Positions 35,190-43,624 of a DNA stretch of 64,000 nucleotides are shown here, piece by piece. The number at the start of each line of letters is the position of its first letter. Positions within the stretch are counted from its first letter, which is position 1. Made by a program: the position numbers and the translations under genes. Origin of the DNA: Candidatus Eiseniibacteriota bacterium (GTDB lineage Bacteria > Eisenbacteria > RBG-16-71-46 > CAIMUX01). The DNA lies in NCBI GenBank assembly GCA_029569475.1, contig JAKQSZ010000009.1:42468-106467 (forward strand), read 5' to 3'. A model generated the notes under the pieces. That model was given only the letters and a program-made list of their open reading frames with translations. It had not been told where the DNA came from and did no database searches.

Positions 35190-35975
35190 ATGTCGGAATC
35201 CATGAACAAGTGTGTTTGGATGTGGGCGGGGCTCCTGTCCTACCGCCTGTGCGACAGGCAGTACGAGTGTGCCGGTTGCCCTGTGGACCAGCTCTTCCGC
35301 CCTTCCCCGAAAGCTATGGCAATTTCCCAACGCCTCCAGCCGGCTGATGAGATCACGTCCGCCTCAGATCGCTTCTACGACCCGCAGCACCTCTGGATCC
35401 GGGTCCTGCCGGCCGGACGTGTCCTCGTCGGGCTCGACGCGATGGCCACGCGCCTGTTGAGAGACGCCGAAGGATGCGCCGTTCCCCAACCGGGAACGCG
35501 GCTGACCCGCGGACGTATCGCCGTGCGTCTGGACCTTGGCGGCCGCAACCTGACGATCGCAAGTCCGGTCTCGGGCGAGGTCATCCGCTCACACCAGCTC
35601 GAGCCGGCGCGCCTGCGCCGGGCGCTGCGCAGCTCCTACACGCGCGCGTGGCTCTTCATGGTTTCCGCTCCGAGGATCGATCGTCAGCTCAGTCGCTTCC
35701 TCTTTGGAAGGGAAGCGGGACGGTGGCTCGCCCACGAGTGGACCGAGTTCAAGCAATCGTGCATGCAGCTGGCCTTTCCCGCCGGCGTCGGTGCGATGCC
35801 CGACGGGGGAGACCTGGATCTGGACCGCCTTCAGCGGTGGGCCGGGGACGACTACTCGGACCTGGTCGGTCGCTGGATCGGCGCCCGCAGGCTGTCGGCC
35901 GGTGCCTTCCCGGCCGGCGCGTTGGATGGAGAAACGAACCCAGGCGGCCGCCCAGGCCCGCCGGAATCGAGGTGA
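35190..35975 (+). CDS. GcvH-like protein with N-terminal four-cysteine motif
   Basis: 261 residues from ATG 35190 (GGAGG, 5-base spacing). The N-terminus carries CVWMWAGLLSYRLC then DRQYECAGCP (Cys8, 21, 27, 30), a likely metal or iron-sulfur site. Residues ~55-150 have the glycine-cleavage H fold: FYDPQHLWIRVLPAGRVLVG at the start and SPVSGEVI after the hairpin. The lipoyl-lysine turn (normally E-S-x-K-A/S) reads DLGGRNL, so it cannot be lipoylated. No glycine-cleavage genes are nearby. It begins a cluster with HybA/HybB-like redox subunits, so an electron-transfer or assembly role is more likely than glycine catabolism. Four bases separate it from its paralogue. Confidence 0.7.
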   Translation: MSESMNKCVWMWAGLLSYRLCDRQYECAGCPVDQLFRPSPKAMAISQRLQPADEITSASDRFYDPQHLWIRVLPAGRVLVGLDAMATRLLRDAEGCAVPQPGTRLTRGRIAVRLDLGGRNLTIASPVSGEVIRSHQLEPARLRRALRSSYTRAWLFMVSAPRIDRQLSRFLFGREAGRWLAHEWTEFKQSCMQLAFPAGVGAMPDGGDLDLDRLQRWAGDDYSDLVGRWIGARRLSAGAFPAGALDGETNPGGRPGPPESR

Positions 35976-35979
35976 GCAG

Positions 35980-36666
35980 ATGGTCGCCCTGTTTGTCGTT
36001 CTCGTCATCGTCCTGTTCCTGGTGGTTGACGGCGTTGTCCTGTTGGCGAAGCGCCGCCGTCTCGAGGCGCTGGCCCCGGTAGTGGCGGCGCATCCGATCG
36101 CGGAGCTGGCGGCGCACCCCATCGCGGAGCTGCTGCCGGAGCCGCCGTTGCCCGGCGGAGTCTTCCTGGCCCCGAGCCATCTCTGGATCAGCTTGCTCGC
36201 CGCGGGCCAGGCCCGCATTGGCCTGGATCCCCTGGTTCGCGCCGCCATGGGCGAGCCGGACCGGCTGGAGGCGCCGGCGGACGGCGCCCGGGTTCGCAAG
36301 GGGGACGTCCTCTTCGCCGCCAGTTGGGGGGGGCGCTCGGTGGCCTTCCGCTCGCCGCTGGAAGGGACGATCCAGAGCACCTGCGCGGCCGGCGGGAAGG
36401 TCGAGGACGACGGCTGGGTCATGACCCTGCAGCCGGACCGCGCGAACCGGGACCTGGGCCTGCTGCCGATGGCCGAGGAGGCCCGCCGCTGGTTCTCCCA
36501 GGAGTGGGCGCGTCTGCGTGACTTCGTGGCCTCGCAGGGTCTGCAGGCCGTGCCGGCCGGCGCCTACCCCGATGGCGGCCGTCCGGTGAATGGGTGGCTG
36601 CGCCACGAACCGGAGACGGCGTGGGATCAGTTCGTCGAGTCGTTCCTTTCCGCCGACCGCCCCTGA
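35980..36666 (+). CDS. Membrane-anchored GcvH-like protein
   Basis: 228 residues. An N-terminal membrane helix (MVALFVVLVIVLFLVVDGVV) is followed by a tandem AAHPIAEL repeat and a GcvH-like domain (SHLWISLLAAGQARIGLDPL, later SPLEGTI). As in the preceding paralogue the lipoyl lysine is missing (AASWGGRSVAF), and the N-terminal cysteines are absent too. C-terminal helices end in DQFVESFLSADRP. Ribosome site GAGGTGAG precedes ATG 35980. Likely a membrane-bound partner of the first GcvH-like protein in the same redox complex or its assembly. Confidence 0.68.
   Translation: MVALFVVLVIVLFLVVDGVVLLAKRRRLEALAPVVAAHPIAELAAHPIAELLPEPPLPGGVFLAPSHLWISLLAAGQARIGLDPLVRAAMGEPDRLEAPADGARVRKGDVLFAASWGGRSVAFRSPLEGTIQSTCAAGGKVEDDGWVMTLQPDRANRDLGLLPMAEEARRWFSQEWARLRDFVASQGLQAVPAGAYPDGGRPVNGWLRHEPETAWDQFVESFLSADRP
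36088..36135 (+). repeat. 24-bp tandem repeat, two copies
   Basis: Two 24-bp units coding AAHPIAEL twice in the linker after the membrane helix of the second GcvH-like protein. Confidence 0.7.
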
Positions 36667-36827
36667 CGCGGCGGCGCGAAGCCGGGACAGGACAGTCGTT
36701 GCTCTGTGAGTCGCTGTGTGAATGGACCCCGGGGGAGGCCGCCCATCCGGGTCCGACCGGCCAGGCCGGCCGCCGCGATCCGGCGGTTCGACCAGCCGAC
36801 TGAGCCGGGAAGAAGGAGGTCTTGAAA

Positions 36828-37616
36828 ATGTCGGCCGTTGGGATGCTCATCGACATCACCCGTTGCGTGGGATGCGGGCAATGCCACGAGGCCTGCTCCA
36901 CCGCCAATGGAAACCCGCCTACCTCGATGGACACCTGGAACGATCAGTCCTGGACCTCGGTCGAGGACATGGGCAACGACGTCTACGTGCGGCGCCTCTG
37001 CATGCACTGCCAGGAGCCGGCGTGCGCGTCGGTCTGTCCCGTCGGAGCGCTGCGCAAGACCGAGACGGGGCCGGTCGTCTATGACGAGAAGCTCTGCATG
37101 GGCTGCCGGTACTGCATGGCCGCGTGCCCTTTCGGCGTGCCGAAGTACGAGTGGACGAGCCGTACGCCGCGGGTGCGCAAGTGCATCATGTGCGCCGATC
37201 GCCTCCAGGAGGGCAAGCCCACGGCCTGCTCCGAGGCCTGTCCCACCGAGGCCACCATCTTCGGGACGCGGGAGGATCTGTTGCGGGAGGCGCACGCGCG
37301 GCTGCGCGACGATCCGGACACCTACTACCCGCACGTGCTGGGAGAGAAGGAAGTCGGAGGGACCTCGGTGCTCATCCTGGCCCCGCGCGACTTCGCCAGC
37401 CTCGGCTATCCGCCGAACCTGATCGAGGAATCATTGCCCGAGCTGACCTATCAGGTTCTCTCGAAGATCCCGATGTTCGCGACGGTGGGCGCCACCGCCC
37501 TTCTCGGGATCCACTGGATCGTCAACCGTCGCATGACCCTGGCCCACGAAGAGGTTTCCGCAGCGAACGGAGAGGCCGCGACACGCGATTCTGAGGACGA
37601 CGGGAGGAGGTCATGA
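36828..37616 (+). CDS. HybA-like 4x[4Fe-4S] electron-transfer subunit
   Basis: 262 residues. Four cluster motifs in the DMSO-reductase/HybA order: CVGCGQCHEAC, CMHCQEPACASVCP, CMGCRYCMAACP and CIMC...ACSEACP. A C-terminal membrane helix (FATVGATALLGIHWIV) anchors it, as in HybA. There is no Tat signal at the N-terminus, so the side of the membrane is unclear. Start ATG 36828 follows AAGGAGGT. It overlaps the HybB-like gene by four bases (ATGA). It passes electrons between the quinone-reactive membrane partner and an unknown catalytic subunit, since no molybdopterin or hydrogenase large subunit is encoded in the window. Confidence 0.9.
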   Translation: MSAVGMLIDITRCVGCGQCHEACSTANGNPPTSMDTWNDQSWTSVEDMGNDVYVRRLCMHCQEPACASVCPVGALRKTETGPVVYDEKLCMGCRYCMAACPFGVPKYEWTSRTPRVRKCIMCADRLQEGKPTACSEACPTEATIFGTREDLLREAHARLRDDPDTYYPHVLGEKEVGGTSVLILAPRDFASLGYPPNLIEESLPELTYQVLSKIPMFATVGATALLGIHWIVNRRMTLAHEEVSAANGEAATRDSEDDGRRS

Positions 37617-38773
37617 ACCACACCATGTCGAGGGAGATGCCCATGGTCGGCGCGACGGCCCAGAGCAGGCCCAGGTTCAGGGTGGGCTTCTGGGATGCCG
37701 TCTTCACCATCATCGTGGCGGCCGGCGCCTACGCCACCTACGTCCGTTTCTTCCACGGGCTCGGCGCGTCGACCAACCTGACCGACAAGTTCCCCTGGGG
37801 TATCTGGATCGGCTTCGACGTGCTCTGCGGCGTCGGGCTGGCCGCCGGCGGCTTCACCATGGCGGCCGCGGTCCACCTGTTCAGCATCGAGCGGATGACC
37901 CCGGTGGTGCGCCCGGCCATCCTGACGGCGTTTCTGGGGTACATCCTCGTCGTCTTCGCGCTCTTCTTCGACCTGGGGCAGCCCTGGCGGATCTGGCATC
38001 CGCTGGTTCACTGGAACCCGCACTCCGTGATGTTCGAGGTCGGCTGGTGCGTGACGCTCTACACCGCGGTACTGGCGCTGGAGTTCAGCCCCATCGTCTT
38101 CGACCGGTTGAAGTGGACCTGGGCGAAGCGGATCGTGCGCCCGGTCATGATCCCGACCGTCGTCGCCGGGGTGATCCTCTCGACGCTCCACCAGTCGTCG
38201 CTGGGCTCGCTCTACCTGATCATGCCGACGAAGCTGCACCCGCTGTGGTATTCGCCCTACCTCCCGCTGCTCTTCTACCTCTCCGCGGTGAGCATCGGCT
38301 GCGCCATGGTCATCTTCGAGTCCTACCTGAGCAAGCGCGCTTTCGGCCACCATCTGCGGATGGATCTGCTCAGGGACCTGGGACGGGTGGCGTTGGTCCT
38401 GGTCGTGGTCTACGGGCTCCTGCGGTTTCTGGACATGAGAGACCGGGGGGTCCTGTCCCACATCACCTTTGCGACCCTCGAGGGCCGCATGTTCCTGCTG
38501 GAGGTGCTGGTCCAGATCTTCATCCCGATCGTCCTGCTGGGGATCCCGCGGATCCGCAATTCGCAGCAGGGCCTGTTCATGGGGGCGGTGTTCATGGTGC
38601 TGGGCTTCGTCCTCAACCGGCTCAACGTCAGTTTGACCGGCGTGGAAGGGGTTCTGCAGGCGGGGTACTTCCCGAGCTGGATGGAGATCGCGGTGACCAT
38701 GTCGGTCGTGGCGGTGGGCTTTGCCCTCTTCCGCCTGGCCGTCAAGTTCCTGCCGATCTTCTCGGAGCACTAA
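37613..38773 (+). CDS. HybB/NrfD-family integral membrane quinone subunit
   Basis: 386 residues with nine to ten membrane helices. HybB-type pattern: PWGIWIGFDVLCGVGLAAGG near the N-terminus, DLGQPWRIWHPLVHWNPHSV, and TLHQSSLGSLYLIMPTKLHP-LWYSP. NrfD/HybB proteins exchange electrons with the quinone pool and may move protons. Translationally coupled to the HybA-like gene. The kinase gene follows 51 bases later. Confidence 0.92.
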   Translation: MNHTMSREMPMVGATAQSRPRFRVGFWDAVFTIIVAAGAYATYVRFFHGLGASTNLTDKFPWGIWIGFDVLCGVGLAAGGFTMAAAVHLFSIERMTPVVRPAILTAFLGYILVVFALFFDLGQPWRIWHPLVHWNPHSVMFEVGWCVTLYTAVLALEFSPIVFDRLKWTWAKRIVRPVMIPTVVAGVILSTLHQSSLGSLYLIMPTKLHPLWYSPYLPLLFYLSAVSIGCAMVIFESYLSKRAFGHHLRMDLLRDLGRVALVLVVVYGLLRFLDMRDRGVLSHITFATLEGRMFLLEVLVQIFIPIVLLGIPRIRNSQQGLFMGAVFMVLGFVLNRLNVSLTGVEGVLQAGYFPSWMEIAVTMSVVAVGFALFRLAVKFLPIFSEH

Positions 38774-38824
38774 GCCAGCCTGTCCCGGCTGGCGGCCCGG
38801 CGCCGGGTGTGGGAAGGGAGTCCG

Positions 38825-40546
38825 ATGGCAGCTCGCAAGTTCGGCCTGGGCGTGCGGCTGGCCTTTGCGATGGTCTTCAGCATGACCGTGCTCCTGGCGG
38901 TCATGGGCGCGCTCAACCTGCGCCAGAACCGGATCTCGCAGGAGGCGCTCATCCGCCTCAGCGAGGACCGGCTCGGGGAGCTGATCCTCCGCTCGACCCA
39001 CCGGGCCATGTTGCACAACGACCGGGAAGAGCTGGCCTCGATGCTGCGCGACATCGGCGGCATGACCCAGCTCGAGCGGGTTCGCATCTACGACAAGGCC
39101 GGGACCATCCGCTATTCCTCCCGGCCGGAGGAGGTCGGGCGGACGGTGGACATGACCGCCGACGCCTGCGACCGGTGCCACCGTTCCGGACAACCGCTGA
39201 CCCAGCTTTCCCGCCGCGATCGCGTGCGCATCTACGAGGTGGACGGCTCGCGCGTGCTCGCGACGATCCGCGCGGTGGCCAACGAGCCCGCCTGCTCGGG
39301 CGGCGCCTGCCACGCGCACTCGCCGGACCGCGCCGTGCTCGGTGTGCTGGACGTCCAGATGTCGCTCGCCGGCATTGACGCCGCCATGCGCAGCCGGACG
39401 CGGTCGCTGGTCGCCGTCTCGATCGCCTTCCTCGCGCTGGTGTCGTTCCTTTCCGTCTTCTGGGCCTGGCGGACGGTCCATCGGCCGCTCGGCCAACTGG
39501 TGCAGGCGACCCGCGCCGTCTCTTCCGGCGACCTTGACCAGACCATTCCCGACCGGGCGGAGAGCGACCTCAGCGAGCTGGTGCGCTCCTTCAACCAAAT
39601 GACCCGCGACCTGAAGGAGGCCCGGCACGAGAGCGAGCAATGGTCCCGCAGCCTCGAGCGGCGGGTGGAAGAGAAGAGCGCGGCCCTGCGCCGCGCGCAG
39701 GACGAGATGGTCCAGGTGGAGAAGATGGTTTCGCTGGGCAAGCTCGCCGCCATCGTGGCCCACGAGATCAACAACCCGCTGGCCGGCATCCGCACCTACG
39801 CCCGCCTCATGCTCAAGCGGATGGGCAGCGAGCCTTCCACCGAGCGGCTGGCCCCGCAGGAAACCCACGACTGGGTCTCGCGCATCGAGTCGGAGGCGGC
39901 GCGCTGCGGCGACATCGTGCGCAACCTCCTCTCCTTCGCCCGCAACTCGGCTCCGCGGATCGAGGTGACCCGCCTGCAGGAAGTCGTCACCCAGTCGCTG
40001 CGGCTGGTGCAGCACCAGATGGACCTCGCTTCCGTGGTCGTGGAAACCGACCTGGATCCTGCCGTGGAGGTCGAGTGCGACCCGCAGCAAATCAAGCAGG
40101 CCCTCCTCGCCATCTTCATCAACGCCGCCGAGGCGATGCCGCAGGGCGGGAGTTTGCGGGTGGAGATGTCCCCGTTGACGGCGGAGGAGTGGCTCGCCAC
40201 CCGGGCGGCCGGCGGGGAAGCCTCAGCGGACGAACGGGCGGAGGCAACCGGAGAAACGATGGCGGCCGCCGCCGGAGGGGTGGAGATCCGTGTTCGGGAC
40301 ACCGGGATCGGCATGGATGCGGAGACGGCGAGGCACGTCTTCGAGCCGTTCTTCACCACGAAGGACGGCACCGCCTCGGGGGGAAGCGGGCTCGGTCTGG
40401 CCGTGGTCTATGGCATCATTCGAAGCCACCAGGGGCGCGTCCGCGTGGAATCGGCCCCCGGCCAGGGGAGCGTCTTCTTTCTGCAACTTCCCGCCCGGCA
40501 GGATGACCCACAACGCCCGGCGGCGGAAGAGCTCCCGGCAACCTGA
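38825..40546 (+). CDS. Sensor histidine kinase with periplasmic c-type heme motifs
   Basis: 573 residues. Helix 1 about 9-31, periplasmic sensor 32-190, helix 2 about 195-218, HAMP, then HisKA with phospho-acceptor His313 (VAHEINNPLAGIRTY) and the ATPase domain (FINAAEAM, RDTGIGMD, FEPFFTTKDG, GGSGLGLAVVYG). The sensor contains CDRCH (115-119) and CSGGACH (157-163), a CxxCH and a CX4CH heme-attachment motif, after a conserved GTIRYSSRPEEVGRTVDM stretch. It probably senses redox state, oxygen or NO through covalent heme. Start ATG 38825 follows GGGAAGGGAG. Partner of the NtrC-type regulator 23 bases downstream. Confidence 0.88.
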   Translation: MAARKFGLGVRLAFAMVFSMTVLLAVMGALNLRQNRISQEALIRLSEDRLGELILRSTHRAMLHNDREELASMLRDIGGMTQLERVRIYDKAGTIRYSSRPEEVGRTVDMTADACDRCHRSGQPLTQLSRRDRVRIYEVDGSRVLATIRAVANEPACSGGACHAHSPDRAVLGVLDVQMSLAGIDAAMRSRTRSLVAVSIAFLALVSFLSVFWAWRTVHRPLGQLVQATRAVSSGDLDQTIPDRAESDLSELVRSFNQMTRDLKEARHESEQWSRSLERRVEEKSAALRRAQDEMVQVEKMVSLGKLAAIVAHEINNPLAGIRTYARLMLKRMGSEPSTERLAPQETHDWVSRIESEAARCGDIVRNLLSFARNSAPRIEVTRLQEVVTQSLRLVQHQMDLASVVVETDLDPAVEVECDPQQIKQALLAIFINAAEAMPQGGSLRVEMSPLTAEEWLATRAAGGEASADERAEATGETMAAAAGGVEIRVRDTGIGMDAETARHVFEPFFTTKDGTASGGSGLGLAVVYGIIRSHQGRVRVESAPGQGSVFFLQLPARQDDPQRPAAEELPAT

Positions 40547-40569
40547 CAGCATCGTGGAGGGGAAGCGGC

Positions 40570-42153
40570 ATGAATCAGGCGCACCATCAGGGCGATGACA
40601 CGGAAGCCGGCCGGCGAGGGCGGCCGGCCCCCCGGTCCGGATCCGACGCGGCCCCGCACGGCGGTTCCGGGCCGGTTCCGCATGGTGACGCCGGGCCGGT
40701 TCCGCATGGTGACGCCGGGCCCGCTCCACATGGTGACGCTGAGCCGGCTCCGCACGCTGACGCTGAGCCGGCTCCGCACGCCGGCGCGGGGCCGTCGGAG
40801 AGCGCGCGATCCGCGGAGGGGCCGGTCAAGATCCTCATCGTGGACGACGAGGCTGTCGTCCGCGACTCCTTGAAGTCGTGGTTCGAGGAGGAAGGGTACT
40901 CGGTCGAGACCGCCGCCAGCGGGCGTGACGCGTTGCTGCGGCTCTCGGAAACCCAATGGGATCTTTTCATCCTCGACGTCAAGATGCCGGGGATGGATGG
41001 GCTCGAACTGCAGAGCCGCATCCGCGAGGCCTTCCCCGAGGCGGTCATCATCATCATGACGGCCTTTGCCTCTGTGGACACAGCGGTCCGGGCGATGAAG
41101 GAGGGAGCGCACGACTACATCACCAAGCCCTTCGATCCCGACGACCTGAATCGGATCGTGCGCGCGGCGCTGGCCCGGCGCGAGCTGGAGCGGGAGAACG
41201 CGCGCCTGAAGGCGAACATCGAAGAGATGTGGCACTTCGACGAGATCGTGGGTTCCTCGGGACCGATCCAGGAGGTGCTCTCGCTGGTCCGCCGGGTGGC
41301 CGAGGCCGACTCGACCGTCCTGATCCGCGGGGAGAGCGGCACGGGCAAGGAACTGGTGGCGCGCGCCATCCATGCCCACAGCCGCCGGCGCTACATGCCG
41401 ATCGTGATCGTCAACTGCGGAGCCCTTCCGGAGGGGGTGCTGGAAAGCGAGCTGTTCGGGCATGAGAAGGGAGCCTTTACCGGAGCCCAGTACCGCCGCA
41501 AGGGCAAGTTCGAGCTGGCCGACGGCGGGACGATCTTCCTGGACGAAATCGGCGACGTCAGCCCCAAGACGCAGATGGATCTGTTGCGCGTTCTCGAGGA
41601 AAAGGCCATCTACCGGGTCGGGGGCAATCAGCGGATCGCCGTCGACTTCCGCGTGGTGGCGGCGACCAACCGCCATCTCGAGGCCATGGTGGCGGATCGG
41701 ACCTTCCGCGAGGACCTCTACTACCGCCTCAATGTCTTCACCATCACCATCCCGCCGTTGCGGGACCGGCGCGAGGACATCCCCCAACTGGCCGAGCACT
41801 TCCTGGCGCGTTTCTGCCGTTCGATGAACAAGAGGACCAAGACGTTCTCGCCCGCCGCGCTGCGCCTGATCAGCTCCTACGACTGGCCGGGCAACGTCCG
41901 GGAGCTGCAAAATGCCGTCGAACGGGCCGTCGTGATCAGCCGGGGCGAACAGATCGAGCCGGATGACTTCCCGCTCGGACGTGTGGTCGTGCCGGTCGGC
42001 TCAGTGCGCACCCTGGCCGATGCCGAGCGCCAGCACATCGAGGCCGTGTTGAAGGACACTGGCTGGAACATCACCCAGGCCGCCCGTGTCCTCGACATCG
42101 ACCGGGTGACGTTGTACAACAAGATCCGCCGGTTCGGCCTGCAACGACCGTGA
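40570..42153 (+). CDS. NtrC-family sigma-54-dependent response regulator
   Basis: 527 residues. An 85-residue N-terminal extension of six 8-residue repeats (PHGDAGPV type) precedes the receiver domain (VDDEAVVRDS, phospho-Asp136 in FILDVKMPGMDG, Lys in ITKPF). The AAA+ domain has Walker A GESGTGKE, the sigma-54 contact loop GAFTGA, and Walker B GGTIFLDEIGD. The C-terminal Fis-type HTH reads NITQAARVLDIDRVTLYNKI. It activates sigma-54 promoters on phosphorylation by the adjacent heme kinase; no clear -24/-12 promoter was found in the cluster. Overlaps the archaemetzincin gene by four bases. Confidence 0.93.
   Translation: MNQAHHQGDDTEAGRRGRPAPRSGSDAAPHGGSGPVPHGDAGPVPHGDAGPAPHGDAEPAPHADAEPAPHAGAGPSESARSAEGPVKILIVDDEAVVRDSLKSWFEEEGYSVETAASGRDALLRLSETQWDLFILDVKMPGMDGLELQSRIREAFPEAVIIIMTAFASVDTAVRAMKEGAHDYITKPFDPDDLNRIVRAALARRELERENARLKANIEEMWHFDEIVGSSGPIQEVLSLVRRVAEADSTVLIRGESGTGKELVARAIHAHSRRRYMPIVIVNCGALPEGVLESELFGHEKGAFTGAQYRRKGKFELADGGTIFLDEIGDVSPKTQMDLLRVLEEKAIYRVGGNQRIAVDFRVVAATNRHLEAMVADRTFREDLYYRLNVFTITIPPLRDRREDIPQLAEHFLARFCRSMNKRTKTFSPAALRLISSYDWPGNVRELQNAVERAVVISRGEQIEPDDFPLGRVVVPVGSVRTLADAERQHIEAVLKDTGWNITQAARVLDIDRVTLYNKIRRFGLQRP
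40654..40794 (+). repeat. 24-bp tandem repeat, six copies
   Basis: Six 24-bp units at 40654, 40678, 40702, 40726, 40750 and 40774 with the core CCGCATGGTGACGCCGGGCC. They code for PHGDAGPV-like octapeptides in the N-terminal extension of the NtrC-type regulator. Middle copies are the most alike, as in an array that grew by slippage. Confidence 0.9.
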
Positions 42154-42728
42154 AAGCCGCCGGCGGACAACCGGTGGCGGGGAGCCCACCGCCCCGACAC
42201 GGTCTGCTCGTCGGGATTGGGCCACTGGAGCGAAACTCCCTGGAGTTTCTGGGCCTCGTCCTGCCGGAGGTCTTCGAGCTCCCCTTTGTCGTCCACGGAC
42301 AGACGATGGACGGCGACGCCGCCTATGATCCTCTCCGCCGCCAGTGGAACGCCGCGCACCTTCTACGGGACCTCGACCTGATCGCCGGACCCGGGCCGGA
42401 GCGCGTGCTCGGCGTGACCGCGGTGGACCTCTTCATTCCGATCCTGACCTTCGTCTTCGGCCTGGCTCATCTTGGCCAGCGTTGCGCCGTCGTCAGTCTC
42501 CACCGCTTGCGTTCGGAGTTCTATGGGCTGTCGACTGATTCTGATCGTCTCATGTCCAGGCTGGAGAAGGAGGCCATCCACGAACTCGGACACACCTACG
42601 GGTTGGTGCATTGCCCTGAATTTGACTGTGTCATGCACTACTCGAACGATGTGGATCAGGTCGATCTGAAGAGTCCCAACCTCTGTTTGCGGTGCCGAAC
42701 CAGGACAAAAACTGGCATTTCGGCGTGA
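42150..42728 (+). CDS. amzA: Archaemetzincin-type zinc protease
   Basis: 192 residues. The complete archaemetzincin signature is present: HELGHTYGLVHCPEFDCVMH (HExxHxxGxxHCx4CxM), then a C-x-x-C pair (NLCLRC) after about 20 residues, which binds a second structural zinc. No signal peptide, so it acts in the cytoplasm. Archaemetzincins cleave peptides in vitro; their cellular role is unknown. It starts with GTG inside the stop of the sigma-54 regulator (GTGA), so it is co-translated with it. That coupling is unusual. Confidence 0.9.
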   Translation: MKAAGGQPVAGSPPPRHGLLVGIGPLERNSLEFLGLVLPEVFELPFVVHGQTMDGDAAYDPLRRQWNAAHLLRDLDLIAGPGPERVLGVTAVDLFIPILTFVFGLAHLGQRCAVVSLHRLRSEFYGLSTDSDRLMSRLEKEAIHELGHTYGLVHCPEFDCVMHYSNDVDQVDLKSPNLCLRCRTRTKTGISA

Positions 42729-42820
42729 TCAGACAGCCTCGAGGCGTCAACGACACTTCCAATCGCAAGAAATCTGGACGGACCAGGAAGAATCTTCTCG
42801 TAAGCCTTCGGCAGTCTCAC

Positions 42821-42826
42821 TATAAT
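42821..42826 (+). promoter_or_regulatory. -10 box for the PEP-CTERM gene
   Basis: A perfect TATAAT 50 bases before the ATG at 42876, in a locally AT-rich spacer. No good -35 hexamer lies 16-18 bases upstream, so an activator may be needed. Confidence 0.4.
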
Positions 42827-42875
42827 ATCGTCGTTTGTCACTCTCACTTCGTCCATCAAAGATCGGGGGAGCAAC

Positions 42876-43577
42876 ATGCATAGACTTACGGTGGCCCTGG
42901 CATTGGCCGCCGCCGCCTTCCTCGCGACGGCTGCGCAAAGCGCGCCCATCATCTGGTGGCAGGTGGACGATGGACCGACGCACTATCTGCATGACTGGAC
43001 CATGAACGCGGACGGGCGCTACTTCTTCGAGTTTTCGGAGCGGACGTCCAGTTACTCGATTCAGGGTGTCGTTGCCGTCGACGAAGATCCCTACATTGCG
43101 TGGGGCTTGTCCGTGATGAACTCGGACGAAGACCCCACGACATTCACGACGGGAGTCATCAACGAGTTCTTCGACCCGATCGACGGGGGGATCGTGTACG
43201 CCTCCTACTCGGGGAGCGTGACCGATATCGGGGGCGACGGCGTAACGCTCACGCCCACCCACGACAAGATCCAGCGTTCGTGGCTCAACGGCGGGACCAG
43301 CATGGGAGTTGACGTCGGCGACGCCTACTCGCACGGGCCTGGCGTTCCGGGCGCCTCCTATGTCGCCCCGCCGGACTCTGAAGGGCCCAAGCACGGTCCG
43401 GATGGGCTCTGGACCTCGATGCAACTCGAGGCGGAGTTCACCCTCTCGAGCATGGACATCGCCACCGTGAACGGCTTCGCCCGCATCAGCCCGATACCCG
43501 AGCCAGGCACCCTCTTGCTGCTCGGCGCCGGCCTCGCGGGTCTGGCGGCTTTCGGACTGCGACGTCGCGCCGGCTGA
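42876..43577 (+). CDS. PEP-CTERM sorting-domain protein
   Basis: 233 residues. Signal peptide at 1-22 (LTVALALAAAAFLATAAQSA) and a C-terminal PEP-CTERM sorting signal: PIPEPGTLLLLGAGLAGLAA followed by an Arg-rich end. The middle is a beta-rich domain of unknown function with many Asp, Ser and Tyr residues. PEP-CTERM tails are cut by exosortase and couple export to exopolysaccharide; no exosortase gene lies in this window. Ribosome site GGGGGAG precedes the ATG. A strong terminator follows at 43625-43656. Confidence 0.85.
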   Translation: MHRLTVALALAAAAFLATAAQSAPIIWWQVDDGPTHYLHDWTMNADGRYFFEFSERTSSYSIQGVVAVDEDPYIAWGLSVMNSDEDPTTFTTGVINEFFDPIDGGIVYASYSGSVTDIGGDGVTLTPTHDKIQRSWLNGGTSMGVDVGDAYSHGPGVPGASYVAPPDSEGPKHGPDGLWTSMQLEAEFTLSSMDIATVNGFARISPIPEPGTLLLLGAGLAGLAAFGLRRRAG

Positions 43578-43624
43578 TCGCGGCCTGTTCTTCGTGGGCA
43601 GTCCCGGGATGCCCAAGCACGAGC

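Noticed and set aside
36667..36827. Possible sigma-54 promoter between the GcvH-like and HybA-like genes
   Set aside because: The best candidate (GGACAGTCGTTGC) has 9 rather than 10 bases between GG and GC and no TGGCAC. Not acceptable as -24/-12.
37451..40090. A long open frame on the minus strand opposite the HybB-like and kinase genes
   Set aside because: It has no signal, no domain and His/Arg/Gly-rich composition typical of an antisense shadow in high-GC DNA. The plus-strand genes there have clear motifs. The same applies to long antisense frames at 48426-51653, 55433-58798 and 60291-63008.
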